Part shown: one piece after another, positions 63,101-64,000 of the stretch
How the letters are laid out: each line of letters starts with the position of its first letter
Numbering within the stretch: the first letter of the stretch is position 1
Assembly (NCBI RefSeq): GCF_020184175.1
Contig: NC_065533.1
Span: 15,708,695 to 15,772,694 of the forward strand
Length of the DNA stretch: 64,000 nt
Direction of reading: 5' to 3'
Origin: Aphis gossypii
Taxonomy: Eukaryota > Arthropoda > Insecta > Hemiptera > Aphididae
Translations under genes and position numbers: made by a program
Notes under the pieces: model-generated
What the model saw: only the letters and a program-made list of their open reading frames with translations
Databases searched by the model: none
What the model was told of the DNA's origin: nothing

Positions 63101-63104
63101 AATA
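63101..63104. repeat. Target-site duplication (right copy)
   Basis: AATA directly follows the LTR end and matches the copy at 58416-58419. Confidence 0.75.
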
Positions 63105-64000
63105 TATTTATCGTCATTATATTGCAATAATAATCATTATAATATACTTCTTATATTTTTCATTACAATATTATTATTATTTCGAACACGACTGGAATAT
63201 TATTACTGGATACCGGTATATAGTGGTAACGCTCGCGCGCCGGAAAGGGTTTACGGTCCGGCCGGACAACGCGCGCGCCCGGATTAACGGTATTTTAATG
63301 GGTACGATCTGATACGCTTGTATGTGTATTGTAAATTATTATAATATACACAATATTATAATGTTATAATATTCTATGGAGTAGGTAAAAATATTAATAC
63401 GCACTTTGGTGAGCACTAACAACGACGGCGTACGAGAGTATAATAATATCCGTATACCGAGTCGTAAACTTATACGAACGGCTGTTTTACGACGACGTCT
63501 ATCCGTCCGGCGAAAAGCGAACGGTCGCGGGTCCCGAATATTGCGTGTAGGTACCTATATAGATATATTATATAAATAATATATTATTTCGGACTACGCG
63601 ATCGCGGTCGCGCGCGCGCGCGCCCGAGAGAGTTCGTATTTAAACTTTTCGGCTATTTCCGGCGACCGTTGACGATAACGTCTGTGTGGCGGCATTCGTT
63701 CGTTCGCGCGGCTCGCGTATTAATATATAATATATATATATATTTATTTTTTTTTCGCAATCGTCGTCGTCGTGTCGTGTACGACGGTGCCCGCCGCAGT
63801 ACAATAATATCACGATCGTATATCGCGTTCCGCATCTCGACGCGATTAGGTAATATCTCTTCGTTTTGTTCTCGTCGTCCACGTTTGTCCCGCAGAGCTC
63901 GTTTTCGATTCGTTTTTCTCCCGATCGTTTTTTATACGTTTACCCAACGTCCAACCGCACGTTAATTAATAACGACGACGACGACAACGACGACAATAAC
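63105..64000. promoter_or_regulatory. CpG-rich sequence flanking the retrotransposon
   Basis: A short AT-rich stretch, then CG-dense sequence from about 63225 to the window end with a CG run near 63610-63624 and GAC runs at the end. It continues the style of the 55.6-58.4 kb zone on the other side of the insertion. A CCCGCAG|AG acceptor-like site lies near 63895, but no coding frame follows within the window. Possible promoter or 5' UTR. Confidence 0.35.

Noticed and set aside
1..64000. tRNA, rRNA, known microRNA, snRNA, CRISPR or telomere-like repeats
   Set aside because: I looked for T-arm motifs, snRNA starts and regular spaced repeats and found nothing that holds up. A covariance-model scan would be needed to exclude small RNAs.

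Overview
The window looks like nuclear DNA of an insect, most likely an aphid. The background is very AT-rich, full of TTATTATAATATTAT-type palindromes and GTACCTA/TAGGTA words. It is broken by sharply bounded CpG/GC-rich patches, and protein-coding capacity is very low. There is no bacterial-style gene organisation. The species call rests on composition and style plus the insect-type mobile elements, so it is an inference.

Host gene content: I read the first two thirds as the 5' end of one large plus-strand gene with several alternative first exons. Three start codons sit in GC-rich patches and run to good splice donors: 2260-2278, 6757-7036 and 35201-35642. A fourth weaker candidate is 43465-43489. 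All four end in the same phase (one base, G, of the next codon), so all could splice onto one common exon to the right of the window. The N-termini they would supply are very different: 6 aa, 93 aa acidic/proline-rich, 147 aa Ser/Pro and polyglutamine, and 8 aa. I cannot name the gene. Additional CpG-rich patches (about 11.4, 14.6, 23.1, 25.6, 30.3-31.4, 36.4, 38.3, 55.6-58.4 and 63.2-64 kb) may be further promoters or non-coding first exons.

Mobile elements: a complete, very young Ty3/Gypsy LTR retrotransposon lies on the minus strand at 58420-63100. It has near-identical LTRs, a 4-bp target duplication (AATA), a tRNA-Trp-type primer site that overlaps the gag start codon, a CHCC Gag zinc finger, and PR-RT-RNaseH-IN in a -1 frame. 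These features point to the CsRn1/Kabuki clade. Its pol has one frameshift at an A-run near the integrase C-terminus. The LTR promoter is laid out like a heat-shock promoter: two HSF-type sites followed at once by TATAAATA. Smaller elements are a 172-bp hAT-type MITE with an 8-bp target duplication (23610-23781), a TIR element at about 17119-17668, a possible relative at 24862-25333, an isolated hAT-type end at 52449, and a decayed LINE reverse-transcriptase remnant near 46.8 kb.

Layout: 1-2278 promoter and first exon; 2279-5880 intron; 5880-7036 second promoter and exon; 7037-33090 long AT-rich intron with CpG patches and MITEs; 33091-35642 third promoter and polyQ exon; 35643-43489 intron and a possible fourth first exon; 43490-55550 AT-rich intron with TE remnants; 55550-64000 a broad CpG-rich zone split by the LTR retrotransposon. 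I saw no tRNA, rRNA, snRNA or CRISPR feature that I could support.
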